Below are positions 48,486-59,306 of a stretch of DNA of 64,000 nt, one piece after another. The stretch's first letter is position 1; each line of letters opens with the position of its first letter. Where the stretch lies: contig NC_026739.1 of the NCBI RefSeq assembly GCF_000210295.1, positions 964,262 through 1,028,261 of the forward strand, in the 5' to 3' direction. The stretch is from Trypanosoma brucei gambiense DAL972. Taxonomy: Eukaryota > Euglenozoa > Kinetoplastea > Trypanosomatida > Trypanosomatidae. The notes below the pieces were generated by a model, which saw nothing but the letters and a program-made list of their open reading frames with translations, did no database searches and was not told the origin of the DNA. A program made the translations under genes and the position numbers.

Positions 48486-49864
48486 AAATATGTCTTCCTC
48501 TCCCGTCACCTCAGCTGACTATTATCCTTCACTCTCCCTTCTTTTCTCCTCTTCTATCCCTTTCAAATAGAATCAGAATGTTGGCGTTGAAACAACATGC
48601 AGAAATGTGGAAAGATGGAAGAAACAAATGACCCACGGTCATGGGCTCCCGCCATACGCAAATACCTGGAAAGTGGGTAAGATAAACTGAGAACATATGA
48701 AAAACAAACTGACAAAGGCAAAGGCAAAGGCGTGAGCAACTTGTTCGCTTGGAGAAATGAAATATGGCAACAACAGCAACATCACAAAACTGAGAGGAGC
48801 AGAAACATGCTGGTAGTTCCTCACATTATCATGCGCTCTCAACGAAAGAAAAAAGGATAAATAAACGAACATGTGACCTCCTACCTTATTGACCACAAAA
48901 GTGTAAACTTCAAAATCATGTATGGAGGTCACATTTACTCTCAATCAGTTACCGTAAATCACACGCAAGCAAAAGTAACCTCAAATGCTCATTCTCATAT
49001 GTCTCAATCACCCCTCACATCACCATCAGCCTCTGGTTTCCAGACTCGTATGTTACGCATATCTATCCTTAAAACACACAGACTCAGGTACATGTATTTG
49101 GCAGCGTCACCCCTCCGACATTGTATCACCTTCTCCCTTCCGATCGGCATCATTTCTCTTCTTCTAAAACGTTACTTGATTCTTTTCCTTCCAGTGCTAT
49201 ACCTCATAACACATGTTAATGCACCATTCCTCCAGCCACACACGAAAGCAGAGGGAGAAAGTCGTAGATATTTTGTTACTATTATTCGATAATTCATCAA
49301 CTCTACACTTCATTTCATTCTTTTTCTTTCATATTACTCTTGATCCTCTTTCTTATACCTGCTTGAAGGTCTAATCACCTCTTTCGCTTCTGTTGTTTCA
49401 ACTTCTTTTGACTTGTGCTTGTGTCGGCCTGTTGCGTTTCTCTTTAACCGTCACCTCGCTTCCTGTCGGATGACATAACTTCAGCTACTTCCTTTCAATA
49501 CCACCGCTGCTTGGTATATAACCATATGATCTTCCGCCCCCAGTGATGGTAAGGAAAGGAAGTAGAAGTGAACAAGAAGGGCGAGGGGCAGGAAAAGCAA
49601 TACGTAACGGCGACAAATGGTTCTTTCTTTTTTTTTTCTTTTTGATAAATAAGTTTGTATGCAACAAAAACCCCGCTGCTGAAAGTCTGTTAAGGCTTTC
49701 GCTCAGTAACGTAAATTAGCGGCTCTATCCACCTTTCAAATCGCAAATACAAACGTACGGACGCGCGCGTATTCATTTTCAAGCTCCCACCCACAAATAC
49801 TCACATCTTTGTTTCCGTTACTGTTCCGTCATTCCTGTGCCGTTGTCCATCGAATAGTTTTAAA

Positions 49865-49880
49865 CCAGCTGTACAGCTGG
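49865..49880. repeat. Perfect palindrome, GUAC-loop hairpin candidate
   Basis: CCAGCTGTACAGCTGG is a perfect 16-bp palindrome that would fold in RNA as a 6-bp stem with a GUAC loop. A near-copy is at 50580-50595. Confidence 0.8.
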
Positions 49881-50233
49881 ACAAAAAAAGAAAAGGAAAA
49901 TAGGCATTACCAAGAGGTGCTGGTGGTGGGAACCATGAAAGCGAAACAAGGTTGGAAAAAATAGTGAAATGATACGGGGAGGAAAAAAGAAAGAACGAAA
50001 ATGAAGGGGATGAGACACCACTAATTTGAACGAAGGTAAGCCACTTCACGTAACACGCCGCTTCTCGATTTGGTTTTCTTTCCCAGCTGTTCATTAGCCT
50101 GTTCTCTTTTAATGCCTGATAGGAACTGCCGCCGCCGTCCATCTACTATCCTCAATAGCGGGTAACCACACAACTTTTTCACCCCTCCCTGCCCGCGCAC
50201 CCACAAGACACATACACCATTACGGCAGCTCTC

Positions 50234-50299
50234 TATTATTATTATTATTAATATTACGTTATATATATATATATATATATATGTATACATATATATATA
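50234..50299. repeat. TAT and (AT)n microsatellites
   Basis: ATT/TAT trinucleotides at 50234-50251 followed by an AT array interrupted once, 50260-50299. Confidence 0.9.
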
Positions 50300-50579
50300 A
50301 AGAGAAAACCAAGTCAAGTTTTAAAAAAGAAAATCAAACATAATGGGTAGGGTGTGAAAAATGCTTATTGAACTCAAAAAAATGTTAAGAAACAAGCACA
50401 GAGAGTGATATTTTGTTCCTTTATCAGACGAAAAAGAGGAAAAAAAAGGAAGTTAAACCATTAAATGAATAGATAAACCGCCACAACAAACAGACTATTA
50501 GGCAGCACCTTTCACTTCCAGCTTTTTCGTTTTGAAAAGAAAACAGCGCAGACATCACGAACTGAGACACGAAGCACCC

Positions 50580-50595
50580 ACAGCTGTACAGCTGT
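50580..50595. repeat. Perfect palindrome, second GUAC-loop hairpin candidate
   Basis: ACAGCTGTACAGCTGT shares the 14-base core CAGCTGTACAGCTG with the palindrome at 49865-49880, 715 bp away. Confidence 0.8.
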
Positions 50596-51787
50596 ACGCA
50601 TCAATACAACCCACATACTCACTCACTGGCGCATGCTTTGCCCATTTTCGTGCAAACCAAATCACGCTCCACTTGTTTAGTGATTATGAAACGAAACGGG
50701 GCAACGGAGACGTCTGAGGTACCAGTGCCTTCTTCCTGTCCCCTTTTCCCCGCAACCTCAGTGCTACGAATTCCTTCCATTGGTTCCGCTGATTTTAGGG
50801 TTTTGTGGGGTAGAGTAAAGGAAAAGCAGTTGTCCCGCGTTTATTACCTAATGTATTGAACAAGGTTCGATACAGTGCTAGAATTATTTTAAAACAAAAA
50901 ATTAAAAAAAAAAGAAATGCTCAGGCAAGCAAACCAGATTTCTTTTTCTATTTTTCCTTTTTTTTTCAGGAAGAAAAATCTGAAGCGTGCGGGTACTCAT
51001 CGTTCGTCGTGAGCGCCGCCATTTTAGCTGCTGTTGTGTGCGCCTATCCGCCAGTTCGAGCTGCCCGCGTGTCCGTGGGCGTTGGCTACGGGAGGGAGGG
51101 GTGAATGCCCCCCGAAAAGGTTTTACCACAACCACAATATTCGCTTTTGTTGATGAACAGAACCACTGCATCAGGCGCAAGCTGGGCCTTTCAAATTAAA
51201 GTTAATTAAAAAAGGCCTACCCGCATCCACAAACAAAAACAAAAACAAAAAACACAGTCACTTACCTGCTGACACCCCTTCGCACGCGCCTAATAGAGAT
51301 AATTGAAAGGCGCGTATGCGTATGAATGAAAAACACCAGAAAACAAAAAACAGGAAAATGTGTGCCTCTTGGCGGCTGCTGTGGAAACATGAGGACGGGC
51401 GGGAAAGAATCACAGGGGAAGAAGCGGGTTCAGCAGTTAAAATATTTTCTTTCTTCGCACCGTTAGACACGGCCGTTTCTTTTTTCTTTTTTTTTGAAAA
51501 CAAAAGGGGCTGCCGCAAAAGTGGTGTTGAGCGCTTTTAAGGAGCAACTCAATAAACTGGCACATGAAATGACAAAAGAGGCATTAAAACTCTCGAACCT
51601 TTGACAGTGATGATGCTTAATAAGCGGATGTTAAAAAAAAAAAAAAGAGCCCTCCATTGCAGATAAAAACGACAAATCAACAAATATACATAAACCGATT
51701 TACGCACAATGGAATGACTCCGTTTTACTCCTCATCTTTAAAACCGACTACCATGGAATAACTGTAAAAATTAGGGGGAGAGTATCC

Positions 51788-51792
<5 letters not shown>

Positions 51793-51819
<27 letters not shown>
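51793..51819. repeat. (TA)n microsatellite
   Basis: About 13 TA units, roughly 105 bp downstream of the prozyme stop codon. Confidence 0.9.
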
Positions 51820-51820
<1 letters not shown>

Positions 51821-51925
51821 TGTATGGCACCCAAAATACCTAAAAAGCTGAGGTGTGTTTTCGCGCTGACCAGGGTGACCATTAAAAAAAAACCTTCAGA
51901 AGCGTTTCAGCATCTGTACTGGAAA

Positions 51926-52903
51926 TCAGGCACTGCGTGCGTATGTGGCCTGGTGGAAGACATAGCCTCCACCAAAGTGATTAGCACCGCGGTGCACGAC
52001 GGTGAAACCTTCCAATCTATCCATAACGCCGCACGCAGTTGTGCCCTGTGCGTCCCGGTCCTGCAGCAGCACGAGCAGAACTCTCTCCGGGTAAAATTTT
52101 TTGAGAAGTCCATTCACAATTTTTGTGATATCACTCGCGGCAGACACGGCGTTCGTTTCGAAGGAGGCAAAGGGATGCGTGGACCCATATGTCGACACTC
52201 GCAACGTTTCGTACTCCCCCGCGCAGTGGGATACAAGAAGTTGCTGTTCTTTGGTGTTTCCGTCCAAGTCATACTCATCATCTGCTTGTACGTTGTACAT
52301 GTAAACATTGATCTGCACATCATTTTCCCTTCGACAACTGGACGGGTCGCGATCGATGCCATCGTACACAAAGTAAAAGCAGTGATCACGGTCAACAGGA
52401 CCAGCTAGGTACGGGTGGCCCGTTGGGAACGCGGACTTCAACTCGGCGTATTCATGAGCCATAATATCACTCGTTTCCGATGTCATGTCCCAAGGCGAGC
52501 CGTAGTTGACCCGCATGAAAGACGCCCAATCCACAATAATGTTGTGGGAGCGCATGAGCTCAAGCATCGGGTGTACCGCTTCGTGTAGCATCACTGAAAC
52601 GGAAGAGCGCACAACAATCTGCTTTGCCGTAAACACCAAGAGGGACCTGTCGAACTTAAGCGTATGAATTCCCAGCTCAGCGGAGTTCTGACGAAGTGAC
52701 TCACCGGCACGCTCCATCACGGATGCCAGCTGTTTTACCGTAACGGTTCCTATATCAACAGGCTGTGCGAAATTGAGTTCAAACCGCTTCTCCAGGCCGC
52801 TGTCCGTGGAGGTTTTAGATTGGGTGCAACCTCCCCAACATGACACAAGGTCATGCACCGAACTTGGGCACTCGGTTTGCTGGTTAATCCGCGTGACCGA
52901 CAT
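51926..52903 (-). CDS. AdoMetDC prozyme (catalytically dead activator)
   Basis: 325 aa, the published prozyme size. It is an AdoMetDC paralogue that retains the fold (DWASFMRVNYGSPWD, SAFPTGHPYLAGPVDRDHCFYF, HPFASFETN) but lacks the Glu-Ser autocleavage site: the aligned stretch reads LKFDRSLLVF, so no pyruvoyl group can form. In T. brucei, prozyme binds AdoMetDC and stimulates it strongly, and its protein level is translationally controlled by pathway products. The open frame reaches 52948 at a TTG; the first ATG is at 52903, 70 nt after an AG at 52974-52975. It lies between valyl-tRNA synthetase and the long spacer before AdoMetDC. Confidence 0.95.
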   Translation of the reverse strand: MSVTRINQQTECPSSVHDLVSCWGGCTQSKTSTDSGLEKRFELNFAQPVDIGTVTVKQLASVMERAGESLRQNSAELGIHTLKFDRSLLVFTAKQIVVRSSVSVMLHEAVHPMLELMRSHNIIVDWASFMRVNYGSPWDMTSETSDIMAHEYAELKSAFPTGHPYLAGPVDRDHCFYFVYDGIDRDPSSCRRENDVQINVYMYNVQADDEYDLDGNTKEQQLLVSHCAGEYETLRVSTYGSTHPFASFETNAVSAASDITKIVNGLLKKFYPERVLLVLLQDRDAQGTTACGVMDRLEGFTVVHRGANHFGGGYVFHQATYARSA

Positions 52904-53571
52904 CCTTACCGTTTCCCTCTGGTGTAAAACCAGTTTGCCTCCCCTCAACTCGCCGTGCAGCAGAAGTAACGCACTTACACGTACAAATTAAAAAAATTAA
53001 AAGCAAGGGTCAAAGAAGAAAGATAAGTATTCTGCCATTAACCAAAGAACATATTAGCAGGCAAACAATCCAACAATGTGATATTTCACGATGACGCAGC
53101 AGCGAGGAAAATTTGGCTCTCTCCGTTTATGCGTTTCTGGGAAAGCTATGTGTATATTCTCAACCACATTTTTTTTAAGTTCAGGAAATTTTCATCGGGT
53201 AAAACTCTTATTGGCGCTCATCGCAGGAAACAGGTGTTGTCATTATCAGAGTCAATTGGATCAGGAATACAGGGAAGAAAGGCCTGCCCGAAACGCTAGA
53301 TTTTCAGCTGTCAACATTTTAAAAGGGGAAATTTTCACCAGTAATACAACAACAGTGTAGAAATGAATAGGAAGAAGAGAAAATATGTTATGCTGGTCCC
53401 CTGAGTAATCCTAGTCGCTCCGGTTATTAATGTCACCAGCTGTCAAACACTAAACTTACCAGACTCCCTCAGTGCCTGAAGAAGACCCGACTTCATTATA
53501 CCCCATCCATTCCCCTCGTTTCCCTAAATAAATATCATGTCCTCAACTGAGGCGTTTGCATCTCCGGCGTC
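52904..53571. other. Spacer between prozyme and valyl-tRNA synthetase
   Basis: No gene seen. The left part is the prozyme leader; the rest is the synthetase 3' untranslated zone. Confidence 0.6.
52974..53026 (-). promoter_or_regulatory. Predicted trans-splice acceptor, prozyme
   Basis: Minus-strand tract of TCTTTCTTCTTTG and T runs, followed by GTGTAAG; AG at 52974-52975, giving a 70-nt leader without ATG. Confidence 0.55.
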
Positions 53572-56499
53572 TTAGAGTAAACTCTTCATCTTTGTTAAAC
53601 CCTCAGTCAGTTGTGCCTCCTGCTCAACAAGCGACTCCAGTTTAACCTTATTGGCCTCACGCACATCAGCAGGCACTTTGGTTTCATAACCTGGCATTGA
53701 TATCTTCTTATTGACACCCTCAATCTGCTTCTGGAGTCCGGCGAGCTGTTTCTCGAGCTTTGCTACCTCCTTCTGCACATCAATGAAGCCAAGCAGCATC
53801 ATGTTAATGCTCAGGTCTTTGTTTACTACTGCAAAACCGCAGCCCTTCGGCACCGCAGCTGCCTCCTCTTCAGGGGGTATAACCGAGACCCTGCCCACAA
53901 CACCAAGCGATTCAATCATGAACTTGTGTGACTCGACGATTTCTCTTGTTTCGGCAGCACGAGCAGTAACCCAGACGTCTGGCTTGTGTTTGTTGGTGAG
54001 GGAGTAAAAGGCTTTCGTTGAGCGGACAATATGAACTGTTTCCATCAGCAGTTTCATCTGCTCCTCAACTTGGCTGTCTTGCCAACCAGACACCTCGGGG
54101 TAAGGGGCAACCACAATACTTTGGACGCCAAAGGATTCATAGTTTGGTAGATAGTGCCAAAGTTCCTCTGTGAGGAATGGCATCATCGGATGTAGCAGAC
54201 GGAGGGCCACCTCTACCACATGGAGAAGCACATCTTGCACGATCACCTTCTTCTCACCTCCCGCCTGGATGGTTGGCTTTGTCAGCTCAAGATAGACATC
54301 GCAGAGCTCATATAGCCAGAAGCGGTACACGGCGTTGGTCGCAAGTGCAAAATCGTATGTACCCTCAGAAAAACCACGGGTGCATTCCTCCACAGCCACA
54401 TCAAGGCGGGAAAGGATCCACCGGCATTCGAGTGGCAGGCTCGCTACCTTTTGAGAATCGACAAGGGTCGCCTTCGGCTTATAGTCTTCTCCTAGTGCAT
54501 GATATAGCACAAAGCGCACAGCATTCCATAGCTTGTTGCACAGTTGCCTGTAGGCAACGACGCGGTCAATATCCAGGTTAACGTTGCGTCCAGACTGAGT
54601 GTACGAAAGGAGACCGAAACGCAGAGCATCGCTGCCGCACTCCGGGATGCCATTCGGAAAGGTTTCCCTCTGCAGCTTCAGAGCTCTGGAAACCTCCTTT
54701 TCGTCAAGGTTGCCCGACCTCACTGTGTCATGAAGCGCTTCAAGAGACACGCCGCTTATAATGAAGAGCGGGTCAATCACATTTCCCTTCGATTTGCTCA
54801 TCTTCTCACCGTTCTTGTCACGCACCATGGCATGCAAAAACACCTCCGAGAAGGGAAGCTTACCGGTGAAGTGGAGTGACGTCATAACCATGCGGGCAAC
54901 CCAGAAGAATAGGATGTCGTGACCAGTTTCCATCAGACTTCCAGGGAAGAACCTCTGCGTATCACCCGTTTCGGCCGGCCAACCCATGGTGGAGAAAGGC
55001 CACATGGCGGAGCTGAACCATGTGTCAAGCACATCACTATCCTGCTCGAGAACCAGCTCCCTAACCTCCGCATCACTGAGATTAAACTTCTCTTTTGCCT
55101 TGGCCTTGGCCTCCTCCAAATTGCGTGCAACAACCCACGGGTCCTCGTGCGTAGATGGGACAGCACCTGTGCACTTGTATGCGGGAATGCGGTGACCCCA
55201 CCACAGCTGACGTGAAACACACCACGGTTTGATGTTCTCCAACCAATGATACCATACAACCTGATGCGTTGGTGGATACAAGCGCAGTTCATTGTTACGA
55301 ACGGCCTCCACCGACTTACGAGCCATCTCCGTGCAGTCCACGAACCATTGAGGCATCAACAGCGGCTCAACAATGTCACCGGTCCTACTGCAACGGCCAA
55401 CCCGATACTCATATGGGACCACTTCGCGTAAGAGTCCCATCTTTTCCAACTCCTTCACAATCTCACGACGGCAATCAAAGCGGTGCATCCCCTTGAAGGG
55501 GCCCTCGGTGGTGACGTGCCCCTTAAGATCCATCATCGTCAACTGCGGGAGATTGTGGCGCAGCCCCGCCTCGAAATCGTTTGGGTCATGCGCCGGTGTT
55601 ATCTTCACAGCACCCGTACCGAAGTTCACATCAACCAGAACAGGATCAAGAATTAGCGGAATCGTTTCATCGCGGAATGGGCACTTTAGCCGCTTACCGT
55701 GATACTTCTTGTACCGCTCATCATCTGGATGAACAGCGACAGCGGTATCTCCAAGAATAGTCTCCGGCCGAGTTGTTGCAATGATAATTTCGTCCTCGCT
55801 GTCGGCAAACTTGTAGGCGACGTGGGTAAGCACACCCATGTCAACCTTCCTGTCGTACCCGGGGATCGTGAGTTTCGCGTTCTTCGGAACATCCTCAAAT
55901 ACAACCTCAAGATCGGAAATTGCACTTTGCAGCGAACAGCACCAGTTGATGAGCCGTGTCGCCCGGTAAATGAGGCCATCTTCATGAAGCTTCACGAAGC
56001 CCTCGACCACAGCTTTGGCACATTGCTCATCCATTGTGAAACGCTCCCTGGACCAGTCCAGGCTCAATCCAATACGCCGAAGCTGACGAGTTATAACACC
56101 ACAGTGGTTCTCCTTGAAGGCCCACACTTGCTTCAAAAATTCCTCGCGGCCAACGTCGTGGCGCGACTTTCCACTCTCCTTCATGAGACGTTTCTCCACC
56201 ACAACCTGCGTCGCAATACCCGCGTGGTCCGTGCCAGGAAGATACAAAGTGTCATCACCTTTCATACGGTGGAAACGGATGAGCGCATCCTGCACTGCCC
56301 CGGTTAACGCGTGTCCAATATGCAGGTGCCCAGTAACATTAGGTGGAGGAGAGACGATAACAAATGACCGGCCGCGGATGGGACGGCCCATGTCTGACGC
56401 GGGGCGGAAGAAGCCGGACTCCTCCCACCACTCGTACCATCCGCTCTCCACGTCCTTAGGAATGTAGGCCGGAGCCATCTGGGGAGCAAGTTGTTTCAT
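53572..56499 (-). CDS. ValRS: Valyl-tRNA synthetase
   Basis: 975 aa class Ia synthetase that charges tRNA-Val. The HIGH motif is in NVTGHLHIGHALTG (HIGH at 60-63) and the KMSKS motif at 566-570 (GEKMSKSKGNVIDP). The editing domain (CP1) lies between, with ATTRPETILGDTAVAVHPDD and the GTGAVKITPAHDPND block. A C-terminal coiled coil (EVAKLEKQLAGLQKQIEGVNKK) binds tRNA, as in other ValRS. No clear mitochondrial presequence is seen at MKQLAPQMAPAYIPKD; trypanosomes usually serve cytosol and mitochondrion from one gene, so dual targeting remains possible. The leader after the AG at 56616-56617 is about 116 nt and ATG-free. Confidence 0.98.
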   Translation of the reverse strand: MKQLAPQMAPAYIPKDVESGWYEWWEESGFFRPASDMGRPIRGRSFVIVSPPPNVTGHLHIGHALTGAVQDALIRFHRMKGDDTLYLPGTDHAGIATQVVVEKRLMKESGKSRHDVGREEFLKQVWAFKENHCGVITRQLRRIGLSLDWSRERFTMDEQCAKAVVEGFVKLHEDGLIYRATRLINWCCSLQSAISDLEVVFEDVPKNAKLTIPGYDRKVDMGVLTHVAYKFADSEDEIIIATTRPETILGDTAVAVHPDDERYKKYHGKRLKCPFRDETIPLILDPVLVDVNFGTGAVKITPAHDPNDFEAGLRHNLPQLTMMDLKGHVTTEGPFKGMHRFDCRREIVKELEKMGLLREVVPYEYRVGRCSRTGDIVEPLLMPQWFVDCTEMARKSVEAVRNNELRLYPPTHQVVWYHWLENIKPWCVSRQLWWGHRIPAYKCTGAVPSTHEDPWVVARNLEEAKAKAKEKFNLSDAEVRELVLEQDSDVLDTWFSSAMWPFSTMGWPAETGDTQRFFPGSLMETGHDILFFWVARMVMTSLHFTGKLPFSEVFLHAMVRDKNGEKMSKSKGNVIDPLFIISGVSLEALHDTVRSGNLDEKEVSRALKLQRETFPNGIPECGSDALRFGLLSYTQSGRNVNLDIDRVVAYRQLCNKLWNAVRFVLYHALGEDYKPKATLVDSQKVASLPLECRWILSRLDVAVEECTRGFSEGTYDFALATNAVYRFWLYELCDVYLELTKPTIQAGGEKKVIVQDVLLHVVEVALRLLHPMMPFLTEELWHYLPNYESFGVQSIVVAPYPEVSGWQDSQVEEQMKLLMETVHIVRSTKAFYSLTNKHKPDVWVTARAAETREIVESHKFMIESLGVVGRVSVIPPEEEAAAVPKGCGFAVVNKDLSINMMLLGFIDVQKEVAKLEKQLAGLQKQIEGVNKKISMPGYETKVPADVREANKVKLESLVEQEAQLTEGLTKMKSLL

Positions 56500-56615
56500 T
56501 AGGGGGAATATACGCCGAAACGTCGTTTTCCCGTTTACCTTGCAGTTAAATGTTTCACCTCAAAAGCCTCAGTCTCCTTATGGCCGAAAATAAAAAATTC
56601 TGAAAGCTCCTTCAA

Positions 56616-56669
56616 CTGATAAGTGGTGTAAGAAAAACAAAAAGAAAAAGAAAAAACAAGGGGAAAAGC
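56616..56669 (-). promoter_or_regulatory. Predicted trans-splice acceptor, ValRS
   Basis: Strong minus-strand tract followed by CACTTATCAG, AG at 56616-56617. Confidence 0.7.
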
Positions 56670-57754
56670 ACATTCCAGCGTCAACAACAGCTGAAGCAAG
56701 TAATATTCCAACTTCTCCATTTCGGTTAAACAACTACAAATTTGTGTGGCATGAAAGCTGGCCGCCTTTCTATTTCCTCACTCTCGCCTAATAAGAGCAG
56801 CAGCACTGGTTCCGCGCCAGCGCCAAGATGAAAAGAAAAAAAATCGTAATAGGGCAAAGAAAGTAGAAAAGGGAAATAATAGGGCATCACCCGTTACCGG
56901 TGATGTCGCACTCTACCCCACACTCGACACAATACACAAAAGAAAAAGAAAAGTACCACAAACTGATGACTTCATCAAAAACATCACATATTGTCCTTTC
57001 CCCTCCCCTCGGTTGCCACGACAACGGAAGAAGAGCTTTTCTACTAACACATGTAACACCCGCACACATACACGTAAACGTACTTTAGCACGGGAAAAGA
57101 TAAAAAAGACAGGGAAGAAATGAAATGAATCAGACAAATGCCACAGGATGTGACACTCGCCGATTCTCTGTTTTACGATCCCTCTTCGACGCATTTCTTC
57201 CCCATCCGCTCGCCTTCTATGCACTTAACCCGCCAGAACTCAAGAATAATGTACGACTGGAGCTAGCAATATTTGAAAAAGAAAAACAAGAAAAATAAAT
57301 AGAAATTGGAAACGCCCCTACTTTTCGCATTTTGTTTTATTTGCGTAATGATTCTCAACGAAACAACCCACTTCGTAAAGTCAAATAAAAATATATCAAG
57401 GAAGATCCGATCCCATGAAAATAAAAATAACTAAATAAACAGTGAAGGAAAAAAAGCCTCTTTCTTTTCTGCTGCTTCGACATCGTTAAGGTAGTGATGG
57501 GGTTTGGGAAAAAGAAAAAGTGGAGAAAGAAAAGACCATGGTCACCCGAAAGAAGCAACGGAGATTTGCGCGCACAGAAAAAAAAACTTCTCGCAACATC
57601 ACTGCGTTTGGAATTACTTCGACCAGGCAGCTCCCTACATCCGGCCCCTCTAATTGGGCTTCTACTCATCACAGTCTTGTTGTTCCACAAACCCTTTCAG
57701 GATTGCGATCGGAGCCGCTCATCGCTTTAAAAACTGCTCCTGAAGCGCAATTTC

Positions 57755-57774
57755 TGTTGTTGTTGTTGTTGTTG
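57755..57774. repeat. (TTG)n microsatellite
   Basis: About six and a half TTG units in the 58.1-kb gene's 3' untranslated zone. Confidence 0.85.
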
Positions 57775-58120
57775 GCTTCGTTTACATTTGTATTTACCTT
57801 GTATGATATTTGTTCTATCCACCAAACTTCACCGGTTGCCTAGACGCATGTTGGCTGCGACGATAAGAACGCAACAGAGGAGATAAAGAAAGTTTAAAAA
57901 AAAAAAAGAAAACGATCACGAAGCCACACGAACCCCTAGAACCTAACCCCCACCAACGTTTTTAACTGCTGCTGCTTCTTAAAGGCACCAAGCAGTCACG
58001 CATCATCTGTGACGGGTTGAAAGTGACACCCTCCCTCCCAAGAAATGAAGACGCGCCTAACAAGCCGGGTATGAAGGTTCAAACTCTTCTCTTGTGCCTC
58101 ATCTACTAACCTCAGGTGAG

Positions 58121-58624
58121 TTAGTTCAGAAATAGCTTTCTTGACTCACTCAGTTGCCGAAGAACCTCTCGCTGACGCTCATGGCACTTTTCCACCGAAT
58201 TGGTAGAGTAACCATACGACCAGTTACGCAGCTCGCTGCTCCACAGCATCATAGACGAAAGATTGGCCACCACCTGTCGATACGGGTCTGTTGCACCTGG
58301 AAACGACGCCTCGGTGGTGTCAAATTCATCGTCCGCTGCACGCATCAGGGACCGCCACTTTGTCGCATTCACCCGTTGTTGCGGATCACGACTGCAAGCA
58401 ACGGAAAGGAGGTGTCTTACCATCAACCGGTGGTCCTCCCGTGATATCAAGGCTTGCTTTTCCTCTTCGGCCACAATTTCGTTTAGCCGCGCCTGCCGCC
58501 ACAAGGCCACACTCTGGCGGTCCTGTTCAATATTGGCATGGCGAAGCTGCTGGGGGCACGAGGCGTCGAGAGGAACATTAAGCACCGCGCGGTTGGCAAC
58601 GTTCAATTCACTGCTGGGCGCCAT
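58121..58624 (-). CDS. Hypothetical protein (167 aa)
   Basis: Not recognised. It is a small alpha-helical, hydrophilic protein starting MAPSSELNVANRAVLNVPLD at the first ATG (58624). It contains charged helices (SVALWRQARLNEIVAEEEKQ) and an aromatic cluster LWSSELRNWSYGYSTNSVEKC, and ends RQREVLRQLSESRKLFLN. The Asn/Trp/Tyr-rich cluster with flanking helices resembles small axonemal or basal-body proteins, but this is speculative. Confidence 0.68.
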   Translation of the reverse strand: MAPSSELNVANRAVLNVPLDASCPQQLRHANIEQDRQSVALWRQARLNEIVAEEEKQALISREDHRLMVRHLLSVACSRDPQQRVNATKWRSLMRAADDEFDTTEASFPGATDPYRQVVANLSSMMLWSSELRNWSYGYSTNSVEKCHERQREVLRQLSESRKLFLN

Positions 58625-59306
58625 CCTGCGTCACCGGGCACTGCAACGGGTGGTGGATTTCAGCTTCCACGTGGCACAGCCACTACGCGACGTGCCATGA
58701 AAGCAAAAAAACATATATATGCGGAAAAACGAAAAGGAAAATATTTAAAAGAAAAAAGAGAAAAGCAGCACCATCAAAACCAACCGCACAGCTAAGAAAA
58801 CAGGATGAACAGTACAATGAAGTCGACGAATTGCATCATACGCTGAACACATGCAAAAAGGCAGAGGTGGCAGATATTAACGGAGGGTATAAACGCACAA
58901 GAGGGTTACGCATTGTCAGATATCAGGCTGTTCCACATTAAAATCAACACGTTACTTGCAAGACATTTCTTGACCAGCACCGTAGTCTTTGTCTTCCCCT
59001 CTTTTGCTCTGTTCATTGATCACACACTCTATCTTTAAATAGCAAGAATCAGGCACCCTCGGTTACGTTTAATTCCTCACAATACAAGGAACGATCTACG
59101 ACACGTGTTACATGAGTGAACAAGCGCCAGCTGACCATCCATTATATGCCTTTTGGCCTCACCCTCACTTCCTTCTTGCCTACTCGATTCCTCCTTTCAC
59201 CCCCTGTACAGGCCGTCACATTGCCTCTTTCAAAGTGGAGCGCACCCTAATTGAATGCGTCGTCCTTCACAAGCGCAGATCGCACCTGTCAGAATGACAA
59301 ATTATT
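58625..59306. other. Spacer
   Basis: No gene seen. Purine-rich plus strand at 58720-58765 is the pyrimidine tract for the 167-aa gene; the remainder is the TRAP-beta 3' untranslated zone. Confidence 0.6.

Larger units (their letters stand above)
47992..51925. other. 3.9-kb gene-free region between AdoMetDC and prozyme
   Basis: No convincing gene on either strand. The left end is the AdoMetDC leader and pyrimidine tract (to about 48245). The remainder is presumably the prozyme 3' untranslated and intergenic zone. It contains an imperfect long hairpin (48442-48485), two related palindromes (49865-49880, 50580-50595), TAT and AT microsatellites (50234-50299), a GC-rich patch (about 50983-51120) and a TA repeat (51793-51819). 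Confidence 0.65.
56500..58120. other. 1.6-kb gene-free spacer
   Basis: No gene seen. The left end is the ValRS leader and tract. The rest is AT-rich and low-complexity with short chance frames, and includes a TTG microsatellite at 57755-57774. Confidence 0.6.

Noticed and set aside
50902..51199. Overlapping short frames on both strands over the GC-rich patch, and a plus-strand tract ending in CAG at 50941-50970
   Set aside because: Frames on both strands are open mainly because the patch is GC-rich; the CAG tract is a good acceptor only on the non-transcribed strand. Kept as a finding about composition, not as a gene.
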